Shown: positions 10,865 through 21,396 of the stretch, piece after piece
Layout of the letters: every line of letters starts with the position of its first letter
Numbering within the stretch: position 1 is the first letter of the stretch
DNA from: Schistosoma mansoni
Lineage: Eukaryota > Platyhelminthes > Trematoda > Strigeidida > Schistosomatidae
Direction: 5' to 3'
NCBI RefSeq assembly: GCF_000237925.1
Contig: NC_031501.1
Span: forward strand, 6,144,166 to 6,208,165
Length of the DNA stretch: 64,000 nucleotides
Notes under the pieces: generated by a model
Database searches by the model: none
What the model was told of the DNA's origin: nothing
The model's input: the letters and a program-made list of their open reading frames with translations, nothing else
Made by a program: the position numbers and the translations under genes

Positions 10865-11167
10865 AAAGACATTACTAGTGACTGAAGTAAATCCAGGAGT
10901 TCTAGTGGGAAGCGGTAACCAGTGGAGTTCAAACCACGTCTGTTGTGAGATATCAACTCACTGAACACAATTGGTGAACGGTTGCTCAACTTCGTGGATT
11001 GGTTTGAGTTAGACTAAACACCATCGGATGCCCACGTTGTGGTGTATCGGTTAAGTGCTCTGACGCGAGACTGATAGGTCCTGGGTTCGAATCTCGCAAG
11101 GCGGTCTAGCTTCAATTGACTCACGCTTTCAACTATGAAAATACTAAATCTCCACAAAACCCCTTCT
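10865..11167 (+). mobile_element. SINE2 copy lacking its hammerhead segment
   Basis: Nearly identical to the 4358-4735 copy in head, tRNA-like part (B box GGTTCGAATCTC) and tail. About 95 bases are missing between the tRNA-like part and GGTCTAGC, which removes the whole ribozyme. The copy ends at the usual CCCCTTCTGAT. Confidence 0.8.
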
Positions 11168-11487
11168 GATAACATTAAAATTTTATTGAGTATTAACCAA
11201 GGATATATTTTTCAAATGCTTTCTGTTAACCAAACTTTGTTGAACAGGTTAGTTAATGTAGCTACTCATCTGACTTGACTGATCTCTTTGTGTGTATTTT
11301 TCTCGATGTTAGTTGGTCAGATGAACTTGGTATAAAGATGTGTATTAACTTGTCATGCTGGTTATCACCAGTTAGCAAGCATATCAGTAATCAGTGAGGA
11401 ACCTAATGGTTGCTTAGGTCATTTAACATTATTACAGTCATTTTAAGGATACTCAAGAATGTTTCCTAATTTTTTTTAAATATTCAG

Positions 11488-12534
11488 CTTGGTGTAAAAC
11501 TACCGTTTTCTGCACTGGATTCACAAATTCGTGCCAAACCACCCCCGTTTGTACGTATTCCCCCACCACTTTCGACAAATCATTATCATCGTCATCATCA
11601 ACATCACCCTCTTAAACATAATCTCCAACAACAATCATTCACATCAGCGTTAACTCAACAAAAAGAAATCAATATTAAACAGGATAGTAGTTGTTCTTCA
11701 CCGTCTTTATTATCCATCCAAGAACCTGTGATAACTGCAATTAAATGTCCTGACTTTAAATCTACGAATACTACAGTTAATAGTAAGAAGTCATCAAATG
11801 ACTCTTATTTATCAAAATCGTCAAATGATCAACAGCACATTAATTTGCAAAATATATCTAGAAGTTTCAACACCAACAACTTGTATATTACTACAGATTC
11901 TACTATTGATACTACTACTACTACCAATCAAATGAGAAATAATAATAGTAGTATTTACACCAGTACAATTGACAAAGGTTCATCCTCAGATAGATTAATC
12001 GTTTTACCATCACGAAAAACAATAGAATCAAAATTGAACATAGTATCATCTAATGAATCAATGAAAAAATCGATTGACACAGTGATATCGTCATATTCTA
12101 CAGTAACTTCAGCAAATCCTTCAACAGAATGTGTTATAGTCAATGAAATTTCAAGTAAAAATTTGAAACCAAGAGTTGCTTTTATTGAACCAGTTAATAA
12201 ACAGACTAGTACTACCACAACCACTACTAATAGTACTACTAATGATAATAATAATGTAAGTAGTACATTTGAAATATGTAACACTCAAAATAACCAATCC
12301 ACTAACGAATCTGATAATAAAACAAAATTAACAAATAATGAAAAAAAGCCTGTAGATAAACTTAAATTAAGTTTATCTGATAGATTTCCTGGTTGGGGTG
12401 TCATAACAGACGATGATGATGATGATGATGATGACGACGACGACGATACAAATAAAGATGCGGATGAGAACAATGTTCAATGGGAGGAAATAATGGCAAA
12501 TTTAGAGAATTTAAAACAATCACCATTGAAAAAG
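11488..12534 (+). CDS. Unrecognised membrane protein gene, upstream large exon
   Basis: A strong acceptor (T-rich tract then TTCAG) precedes an open frame of 349 codons that ends at AAG followed by the donor GTAAGT. The encoded part is low-complexity and hydrophilic, rich in Ser, Thr, Asn and Gln. It has an early proline-rich stretch, a His-rich stretch (NHYHRHHQHH) and, near the end, a motif FPGWG followed by 13 consecutive Asp residues. It has no signal peptide and no recognised domain. Phase 0 at both ends matches the exon at 14530. The exon opens by splicing, not with a start codon, so one or more upstream exons are missing from this annotation. I infer an intrinsically disordered cytoplasmic region. 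Confidence 0.8.
12411..12447 (+). repeat. GAY trinucleotide run coding poly-Asp
   Basis: A run of GAT then GAC codons within the exon at 11488-12534 gives 13 Asp residues. Its reverse strand makes spurious His- or Ser-rich ORFs that should be ignored. Confidence 0.85.
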
Positions 12535-12704
12535 GTAAGTCCTGCTTAATCTTCTCTTTTCTGTGATTATAATTTCCAAATTCGAATGATAATTGATGAA
12601 GGGTGGAACGATGGGGCTTCAAGATTTTTTCAAAAATATTATCAATAGGATGTATCTCGGAGCTAAAGATAACTAATGCTTCTTTTGAATGATTATTATA
12701 ATTA

Positions 12705-13330
12705 TTATTTAAATACATAAATATTGGTACAAGCGGGCACCATATATATATGCGCCACACAAATCTCATTTCATTTGTGAAAGGGCTGTGATACTGCACA
12801 GGTGCCCAAACTGAAGCAGGTGGTTTCCTTAGGGAACAACACTCAGGGTTTTCGACCTAAAGGTCTGATCCACAAGGCAGTGGAGCATCGTGAGGATATG
12901 CAGTTCCATGGTAGCAGGTGACCGACATTAGTTTCACATGCCACTTGTTCCCTCAGGATACTGGAGCCAGCTCATGTGCACCATTGGCTTGGAATCAGGG
13001 TTTCCCAACTCCCCTAGGTGGACTCTCCGTGTCATCAACCCGTTTAAAGCGCCGGACATTCGCTTTTCTTCCTCTCAATTTCGTAAATAACACCCTTGAT
13101 ACGAGAAGGCAGTGAGTAGGACTTCGCTGGCAGAGGCTATATACGCGTGGCCATTTGAGAGCGTTTCGAGAGGGAGAGCGGACCGTCTTCACTCTCGGAG
13201 TTCGCGCGAGAGACCGAAGACTCTGGGTTTTAATCCCGCAAACGCGATCGCACTTCTGAGGAGTCCCTTACAGTGCTTCCAGGATTCCGATGGTGGTCTA
13301 ACATCAATCGGTTTATGATCCCAACCAAAA
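12705..13330 (-). mobile_element. R480 repeat (minus) fused to SINE2 3' part (plus), intronic
   Basis: 12705 to about 13195 is R480 in minus orientation, with the AT-rich end on the left. It runs into a SINE2 segment in plus orientation: a B-box-like GGGTTTTAATCCC, CTGAGGAGTCCC and the tail GGTGGTCTAACATCAATCGG. It sits in the intron of the gene at 11488-15957. The same kind of R480/SINE2 junction occurs at 6.6-7.1 kb. Confidence 0.7.
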
Positions 13331-14073
13331 ACATATATTTTACTTATCGAATTATCCCTCCCTGTAGTATAGTATTTTGAAAATCAGACTGTTGATGATC
13401 TGAAAAGCAATGTAATCCAGTTTATGTGTTGTTAATACATAGAGAATCGCAACCACTCCACACTGAAATAATAACTCATACTGCTGATGAGAAATAATGT
13501 AGATGAAAAAGGAGCAATTTTTTAATAACGTTGACTTATTAGTGGTAACTGAAGCAACATTACTCAGAGTTGTTTAAGATAAAAATGTCAAGTTGACAAA
13601 TAGACCTTATAATTTTTGAAGTGCTTTCTTGATCATACAATCATAAGTTTATATATTTAAATTTGACAAAGACAAAGAAGATATGTAATTAAGATGTTTT
13701 AAAATAACATCAAATGTATTTTGAATAATGGGCAGTAGTTGGATTTGGAAAGCACGCCTCATTAACTTACTAGCCGAATATACTTGGATTTAAGTTGATT
13801 TTTCCGAATCAGGCAGTCATAGCTGAGAATACCAGTGTTATATTCAGATTGATCAAATTTAATTCTTAATGTGAACAATAAAATACAAACCCCCACAAGA
13901 TCAAATATATCACCTTAGACTCTGAATTAAGACTGAGTGTAGGAGTTCTATAGTTTCGGGTATTCAGTATTTCTTAAACTGATATTACTCACTGATGATT
14001 AAAACAATACAAAAGTGAATCGGTTATGCATAAACCAATTTACGAAAGAAACATTTGGATCTTCATTTAGTAT
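13331..14073. other. Intron sequence, nothing recognised
   Basis: Part of the intron between the exons at 11488 and 14530. AT-rich, without recognisable features. Confidence 0.55.
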
Positions 14074-14450
14074 TGTTTGTTTGAATCTTTCCATCGATGT
14101 TTAGGACTGAAAGTGGTCAGTCTCTAATTGGTATATGTGTATACTGTGCGTATTGCCTCGATATTGCCTTAATTCACAAGGATTGTAAGCAAAGTTGGAT
14201 AGTGGCTAGCAGTGGAATCCAGGATGCGCGTTTCGTCCTATTTGGGACCCCATCGCACAAGCAAGTGGCTATGAGGACTCAGTGTCCGAGTAGATAACGC
14301 GATGGCGTTTGAAGCGAAAGGTACTGCGTTCGAGTCCCAGAGTGAACATCAACTCTGAGATGCAGGCACATCCAGCTGACGAGTCCCAAGTAGGACGAAA
14401 CGTGCGTCCTGGATTCCACCGCTAGCCACTACCCATCTTTGCTTACAAAC
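14074..14450 (+). mobile_element. SMalpha SINE, full-length form with inverted arms, intronic
   Basis: Order of parts: head (from TGTTTGTTTGAATC), an inverted partial ribozyme arm (14183-14248), a tRNA-like Pol III promoter with A-box-like TAGATAACGCG and B box GTTCGAGTCCC (14328-14338), the forward hammerhead, and the tail (14383-14448 is the matching arm). The 66-base arms match at about 60 positions. It lies in the intron of the 11488-15957 gene in sense orientation. The minor ORF at 14097-14297 is part of the element. Confidence 0.88.
14370..14414 (+). ncRNA. Hammerhead ribozyme (SMalpha type)
   Basis: Stem I ATCCAG/CTGGAT is perfect, the core is CTGACGA, stem II GTCC/GGAC closes loop CAAGTA, then GAA, stem III ACG/CGT, and the cleavage C is at 14408. 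All catalytic positions are intact. As it lies sense within an intron it could also cleave the host pre-mRNA; that is inference. Confidence 0.9.
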
Positions 14451-14529
14451 ATATGGATTTGTTGTAAGTCTTTAAACAGTCAATCATCCTTACACTTGAG
14501 TATATTTGTTTATTTTTTCAACATTTTAG

Positions 14530-15957
14530 GATAGTGGATATGATCAACTAGAAAAAAAGGACTATTACATTCATGAAAACACTTCAAACAAACATAATGT
14601 CAATGAAAAGACACTTCATACAGATTGTAATATAAACAACGATAAGATACCAATAAAATTTCAATCAACAAATGAACAATATTCTAATTCTAATTTATCA
14701 CAATCCGATATAGTAAATAATGAAGAAACAATTTTTCAAGTACATCATCAACAACAACATTGGCAACCATTTCCACGACAAATATCTATTGAAAAACGTC
14801 GAAATTCATCACTTCTAGCTAATCCACGTAAATCACTTGCAATGATATTTTCACAGATTAGTAATAATTTAGGATTTACACAAGAAACATCAACTGAATA
14901 TCTTGATGAAGGTTATTCACCTAACTTTCGTTTAAATACAAGAATACCATCGGGGAAACGATTGAAACAGATTATTTCTAAACATAATACAAATAATAAT
15001 AATAATAGTACCAATTATGATAATAATGATATTTTTAATTCTGATGCAGAGATTCATAAGAAACCATCTCGATCAAGTTTTATACAACATCATAAAGATT
15101 TAAGTTATAATGATGATAATAATAATAATAATAATACAATAGGTATACGAAGTAGTGTTTCAAGTCAACGTTTAATGGATCGTGGTATTTTTAATACAAT
15201 AATTGGTGGTAATCAAAATCAACATAGAACTAGTGGTTCAATTGGTACATTGTCAAATGTTCATTATAATAAATCTAATAATCCAAATACTATTTTAACC
15301 AGTAATAATAATAATACAATGTCACCAACAACAACTACAGTTGATCGATCTATCCTAGTTGATTTGTTATGTTGTACATGTTGTACAAATTCAGATGATG
15401 AAGATGAAGCTTATTCAAATCTTATTGAAAATCATCGTTTAGCTCGTATAGTTACAATGGGAGCTATATTGACTATATTGGGTTTGATATTTGCTTATAT
15501 AATACGTTCTGCAACTGAAACTCAAACTGCACCTAATGCATCAGGTACAACAGGATCACCGCCATCATCTCCAACAACAACAACAACACTAACAGTGGCT
15601 ATGACAATTACTAACGTAACTGATATTGAAACGACTTCTTCTTTTTCTAACACTGTTAATACTACAATGAATTTAATAATGAATTCAACTTTAAATCCGC
15701 AATTCATAAAACAAATGAGAAATTTTTCAAGTTTCTTTAATTTAACTAATAATGATGAATCAAATTTAAGTGGACCTTTAAATGATTTATATGTGTACAA
15801 TCATGTGAATAGTAAAGCGATAAGCACTAATGATGATATAATAATAATAAAACACATAATGCATCATCATCATATTAATTCACTTATATATTCCTCTACT
15901 TCTACATCTCACTCCTTCTCTTCATTATCATTATATTGTTTCCTCTCCAATAATTGA
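14530..15957 (+). CDS. Unrecognised membrane protein gene, last exon
   Basis: Begins after the acceptor ACATTTTAG in phase 0 and runs 475 codons to TGA at 15955-15957. With the exon at 11488, 824 residues are visible. Much is Asn-rich. A basic/serine segment (EKRRNSSLLANPRKSL) precedes a more ordered stretch. Near visible residue 630 there is a Cys cluster (LLCCTCC) and an acidic patch (SDDEDE), then one membrane segment at about residues 656-675 (from IVTMGAILTI to FAYII). The tail of about 150 residues after it is Thr/Ser/Asn-rich with seven N-glycosylation sequons (NAS, NVT, NTT, NST, NFS, NLT, NLS). I infer an N-in, C-out single-pass protein with possible palmitoylation at the Cys cluster. 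No family recognised. Confidence 0.82.
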   Translation, partial: DSGYDQLEKKDYYIHENTSNKHNVNEKTLHTDCNINNDKIPIKFQSTNEQYSNSNLSQSDIVNNEETIFQVHHQQQHWQPFPRQISIEKRRNSSLLANPRKSLAMIFSQISNNLGFTQETSTEYLDEGYSPNFRLNTRIPSGKRLKQIISKHNTNNNNNSTNYDNNDIFNSDAEIHKKPSRSSFIQHHKDLSYNDDNNNNNNTIGIRSSVSSQRLMDRGIFNTIIGGNQNQHRTSGSIGTLSNVHYNKSNNPNTILTSNNNNTMSPTTTTVDRSILVDLLCCTCCTNSDDEDEAYSNLIENHRLARIVTMGAILTILGLIFAYIIRSATETQTAPNASGTTGSPPSSPTTTTTLTVAMTITNVTDIETTSSFSNTVNTTMNLIMNSTLNPQFIKQMRNFSSFFNLTNNDESNLSGPLNDLYVYNHVNSKAISTNDDIIIIKHIMHHHHINSLIYSSTSTSHSFSSLSLYCFLSNN

Positions 15958-16049
15958 GTTTAATCAAGGTACTAGTATTATCATTTCTGTATACAATAAT
16001 TCATTATAAATTATATGTACACAGATAATTATTTGTCTAGTCATTTTTG

Positions 16050-16055
16050 AATAAA
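16050..16055 (+). terminator. Poly(A) signal AATAAA
   Basis: AATAAA lies 93 bases after the stop codon of the membrane protein gene. It is the first canonical signal downstream and the likely 3' end signal. Confidence 0.65.
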
Positions 16056-16287
16056 ACTACTTATATCAATACTAGTAGTAAGAAAAAATATATATAAATA
16101 ATAAGATTCACATTATTGATTATTCATGTAATTATCATAAAAAATGATGAACATTCCAATAATTATTACCTTGTGTAAATCAGATACATACTCCACATCT
16201 TTTATTGTTTTATTATTAAAATTTATTGATTAAAATACCATCATGTGGTTCTTAACGTTAGGAAAAGATGATACTTATTGGTTATCT

Positions 16288-16627
16288 GAATATTATCAAT
16301 GATGTTTAGGACTGCAATTGACCAGTCCCTTCTCTGCCGTGTGTGGATTTTGTACAGAGTGCCTTCATATTGCCGTTTTTTCAACCTTAAATATGAATGG
16401 GAAGATTCAAATAACCAATACATGTGGATTAAAATTCATCCAATTGCACAAACCAGTGGCTACTTGACTCAATGACTAAATGGATAACACGAAAGTGTTA
16501 GAAGCAAAAGGTACTGAGTCTGGTCCCGGAATGAAGTTCAACTCTGGGATTCAGACGCATTTAGCTGATGTATCCCAAACAAAACGAAACACACGTCATG
16601 AATTTCATTGATAACCACTATTCATCT
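16288..16627 (+). mobile_element. SMalpha SINE, old full-length copy
   Basis: Head (GATGTTTAGGACTGCAATTG), a tRNA-like part (ATGGATAACACG, then GGTACTGAGTCTGGTCCC), a ribozyme block with CTGATG and CGAAAC still visible but stem II broken, and the tail. Many changes relative to the 14 kb copy mean it is old and probably inactive. Confidence 0.75.
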
Positions 16628-17060
16628 TGTTATGTCCTATAACCCGTCAAATATCATGTGACAAAATTGCCAATTAGAACACCGACTTCTGTGACGCTGG
16701 CTATATGATGAACCAATGACGCGTTGATCAGCATGACCAGCCTTGAGTCAACTCTGCGTTCTTATTGGTCCTCTGTGTAGTAGCTTCTCGAAAATATCAG
16801 CCACCTCTGTGTGAATCGTATATTTCAGACATATACAGTTTATATACACGTAAATCAGACCGCATAATACCATAAAATAGAAAATAACAATCATACAAGA
16901 TCAAGCCAAAAGTGGCTACGAGTGTGAAAGATCGTAACTAGTAGACTGGGAATAGCTTAAAAATAGTGAATCGTTTAATAGTAGCCAAAAGGTCAAATGA
17001 AAGCTTATAATAAGAATAATATAAATATGTATTATCCAGTTACTTAATAGTCATATATAT
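16628..17060 (-). mobile_element. Diverged, incomplete LTR of family 1
   Basis: Shares with the 8645-9150 LTR, in the same orientation, blocks such as TGCCAATTAGA, CATAATACCATAAAATAGAA, AGTAGACTGGG and GTCAAA.GAAAGCTTATAATAAG. It abuts the SMalpha copy to its left and has no clean termini. It is an older relic of a related LTR. Confidence 0.65.
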
Positions 17061-19807
17061 ATTGTGGATTGACTGAAGTTGAAAATGTGAATTTTGGAAT
17101 AGCAACTTAATGTCTTGAATGCTATGCAGTCATTAAAAAATTCCTCGTTTTGATTCCTGTTAAGGAGGGTAATGGGTAGGCATTTTTAAGGAAACCTATA
17201 CAAAAGGACGACACAGTAGTCTTTAGTAATTCCTAGCTTTCATTAATTGTTCAGCTAAAGTGATGTAAACTATCTTGAAACTGTATAATTTCACAGGTAT
17301 ACCATGCTAATAAATTATCTTAGCGTAGTACTTCCAATGAGATGTGTGTTATAATTTCGTAGTTCATCTATTAAAAGGTATAGAGAACTATTTTCCCATT
17401 AGATGTCATTTGGTTAATATTAGGATTGTATTCCTGGTTACTTTTGGACAGAAATGTCCACGAGCATAAATAGGATTCAAAGAATCCTATGTTATTTCAG
17501 TGTTCGTTACTTTGAACGGAATATAATGAACGTCAACTTTACGACTGTCAGCACTGATCGATAAACAATAACTGTGAAATAACTCTCATTTAGTTTAGTT
17601 ATCATAGTTGTTAGAAGTGTTATTTGTGGATGAAAATGCTTCATATTGGATGGGACAGAGTAAACTAATCAGTAAACAGATATAATAATACAAACTAGAG
17701 TTACTGTACTGAATATAAACGTCTCAAAAAATGAAAACTGAACTATTTGCGACTAAATGGGAATATAGACGCTTAAAACTAGGGGACTGCTTAACGTTGT
17801 AACAAAAAAGGACGGAGAATTGTGGAAGCTAAGTTGGTTGGCTTTTTATGTTTTGGTTAAGCAAACTGGGGAAGAAAGAAAGTGTGTGGGCCAGTCAGCG
17901 TCAGAATACTTGATGACGATAACAGTGTTGACATATCTTCAGAGTGAGCATTTAGAAGTTAGATATATTAGCATAAATTAATAAATATCAACTACAAATA
18001 AATTAGAAACTTAATACATGGTTGTGAGCTGAAAACGAATAAACCGTCAGTAAAAGTGACAAACTATGTATAACTATTTAGTTGTATTCTTCAACAATCA
18101 ACCTTCAAGGTCATATAGTAAGCACTGAAATTAGATCGTTGAATATGTTCCTTATGTCGAGTGACAATGTAGTATAATGTACTATAGTGTAATAATTAGG
18201 AGTATTTGAATTATTATACACACTAGGAATCCCAGAAATAACGCAATTTAGATCAAGACTACCTAGATGAGCACGAACAAACGTATTGTACTTGGAATTC
18301 GAAATTAGGCAATCATCAAGTACAAAGGAATCATTAATTCATACAAATACGACATATAACCATCAGTTATCTATTAGTATATGAGGCAGTTGATTTTCAA
18401 TAAACGTTGAAGTTTGTTCGTCATATTTCACCTTAAAATGATTCCTCAATTGATGTGGACTTCGAATCAAAACCAACTGGAAACGGATCAGGTTCCCTCG
18501 ATTCATTTATCTGAAGGTTTTCATCACAGTTCATATGGAATAAATTTACTGTAGTATAAATTCCGAAAGGAATGAACAATGTCTTCTGTCACAGATATTT
18601 AAACTCCTAAAAACCGTTTGCAATTGTAAACTAGTCAACGTTGTAACCTATTGGTCTATACTGTCTGCAACCATCCATTTATTGACTTATATTCCGTGCC
18701 ACTATAAAATATATAAAATTCACTTAGTTTGCTGGTGAGCAGCAACTGCTTTAAAACTAAAAATCAACTTATTTATTTATCATTGCACAATTCGCCATAA
18801 CAAATCACCAACCATCCTCCTGTCAAAAATTGGTCTTGTACTCTACGCATTAGACAAATCCATAACTAACTACACTTTCAGTAGGCTATACGTAGAAAGG
18901 CTGATGGTAACCTCTTGTTCACAAGTAATCTTAACAGATTCGATTAGGACCGATAGTGAACCTTTTAAACTGCGAAACACCAGGACCCAATAAAACAAAA
19001 AAAGGGGAAATAAACGAAAGGATTATGTTAATTTTAAGTAAGTTTGTTCCTCCTCACTGGAGAGATCTAGGAGAAAAGAATAACGGCTAGTCTTAATCCA
19101 TGGGAAAATAAGACAATTTGATGTTAATTCAAGAGAAGGTTAGGGTACTAACTCAGAGACATTTTCCACGGATTGGTAAAAAAGGCAGGAAGTTTTCCTG
19201 AGGAATGTCGTCGATATTTCTTCAAACTTAATCCTTTCTGTTTGCTTGAAGATAGTCAACTAAAGATTTGTAATTATAATATGATTTTCTAAGGATAGCT
19301 TTTAATCTCTAGGATGAGAAATGTCCAATGTCTAATTAACAGTGAACCATATAAGCCCATTATTAATATTCTGGGCATGAGAACTTAGCTCTTCGGATAT
19401 TTTTATACTCGATATAGAAATGAAGGCAACCTGTTGTGATATGTAGTATTTTATAGTTGGTACTGATAAGCGATTTTATTATTCACGAGTCCAATAAACA
19501 ACTACTCGAGAGGAGAGACTAAGGCCACCAATGGTGTATGATTTGTTCCTTATGAATGAAAGTTATTTTTCAGCCAATCATATGAACTTACCATTTGGTC
19601 GATTTCTGATTAGCCCAATGAATCAAAACCAAAAAAGCTAGTGAAAATGCTAAATTCTGAATAGGATAAGCAGATGCGAACTGAATGAACTGTAAAGACA
19701 TGACTCAACAATAAGATATTGGGAAATAGTCAGATAAGAGTGATTTATTCACTAGAATACATGATTGGAAAGATTAGTTACTTAGATTGATTTCTTGATC
19801 ATAACAG
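17061..19807. other. No gene recognised
   Basis: About 2.7 kb of AT-rich sequence without convincing ORFs, splice-bounded exons or repeats shared with the rest of the window. Confidence 0.5.
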
Positions 19808-20323
19808 CTTTCATTCATCTATTTTATTTTATTTAAACACATAAATATTGGTACAAGAGGGCACCAGATATATATGAGCCACACAAATTTCATTTGTGTG
19901 AGGGCTGTGATACTGCACAGGTGCCCAAACTGAAGCAGATGGTTTCCTTAGGGGATCACACCCCTGACCTTCAAGCTAAGGGTCTGACCCACAAGGCAAT
20001 GGAGCATCGTGAGATGCAGTCCCATGGTAGCCGATGACCAAAAGTTGCTTCAGGATACTGGAGCCCATGTGCAGCATTAGTTTGGAATCGGGGTTTCCCA
20101 ACTCCCCTAGGCGAACTTTTCTTGTCCACCAACCCGGTTAAAGCACCAGACATTCGCTTTTCGTACTCTCAATTTCGTAAACAACACCCCCGCCACGAGA
20201 AGGCAGTGAGTAGGACTTCCCTGTCAGAGGCTATATACGCGTGGCCATGTGAGAGCATTCCAAGAGGGAGAGCGGACTCTCCTCACTCTCGGCCGTACCA
20301 GGGCATTTGGGGGCTTCCATTCA
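19808..20323 (-). mobile_element. R480 repeat, complete copy
   Basis: Complete from its AT-rich end (left) to its GC-rich end (right, near GGCATTTGGGGGC), so the element runs on the minus strand. It is flanked by CTTTCATTCA (19808-19817) and CTTCCATTCA (20314-20323), a 10-bp direct repeat with one mismatch. ORFs on both strands within it are not conserved among copies. Confidence 0.75.
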
Positions 20324-21396
20324 ACAAATTACAATAGAAGATACAAGTCGTTATGATTACGAATTCATTCATACCTTGAAAATAATATCAACAACAATTT
20401 ATTTTTCCTCTTCGAAGAGTAATTGTTCGGTCACACTTTAAATTAGATTATTTCATACGAAATAACGGAGGCCAAAGGATTTCCTTTTATAAAATCTACT
20501 TCTATCTGACTACATTGCGATTTATAAGACTTATACTATAATAATCCAGTTAACTCAATATCAACGTCGTTTACGAACCCTCAGGTCCTCACAAAGATGG
20601 ATGCAAAGAAATACAAGCTTGTGACTGTTTTTCACCAGCACCCTTTAAAGAATCTTAGATTAGATTTTAACAGTAGTATATCATTAAATCAAATGATAGT
20701 AATAGATCAACAAACTTCTTTCTTCCACAATGCTGAACCTACGCTGCAAGGACAACTGTCACCCTAGCATTATTCTAGTAACTACAGTTTGATCTAATCG
20801 CATGAAATCTCCGTTTTAGTTTCTTCAATAAATACTCGTTGAACTGAGCAACAGATGCTGTTACCAATAGATAAGAGAATAGCTAACCAACTGTACTTGG
20901 ATCTTCACCCAGTTTGACTTAATTTAGATATTGGAAACGTATTTAACAAAAATGAATGGCTACAAATGAGGGCATTATTTTGAAAGGAGGTAAATTTGAT
21001 GCCACGCATACTTTGAAAATAAAGTTTCTGCGACTTTGGTATGTTTTTTTTCTGGACAGAGTAGTTACTTCTATTCATTTGTTGTTAAAAAAAATAAACT
21101 TATGATCATTTTTCACCTAATGAAACAGCTACAGACTCTCGCTACAATGTACTTTTCTGTAAATTTGATACACTTTACATTTTTTGTTAGCCTGTTTATT
21201 CAACTTTATGTATATACAAAATAATTGATTTGCAGTAAAATCTAATGAGCATTCGACAACTGTTTCACACTAGTATAAGAATTGCTTAACAACACATACC
21301 GATGACTGAGAAATAGAACTCGGGACTTTTAGGTCTTACAGTAAGTGTATATTAACGTTGAATCATTGAGTTGAAAGAGAACAGGTTACAGTCACA
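20324..21396. other. No gene recognised
   Basis: AT-rich spacer between an R480 copy and the Penelope-like element, with only a short unsupported ORF at 21036-21224. Confidence 0.5.

Noticed and set aside
11955-12799. Minus-strand ORFs opposite the 11488-12534 exon, including Ser- and His-rich ones
   Set aside because: They are reverse-strand shadows of the Asn/Asp codon runs and lack splice or start context.
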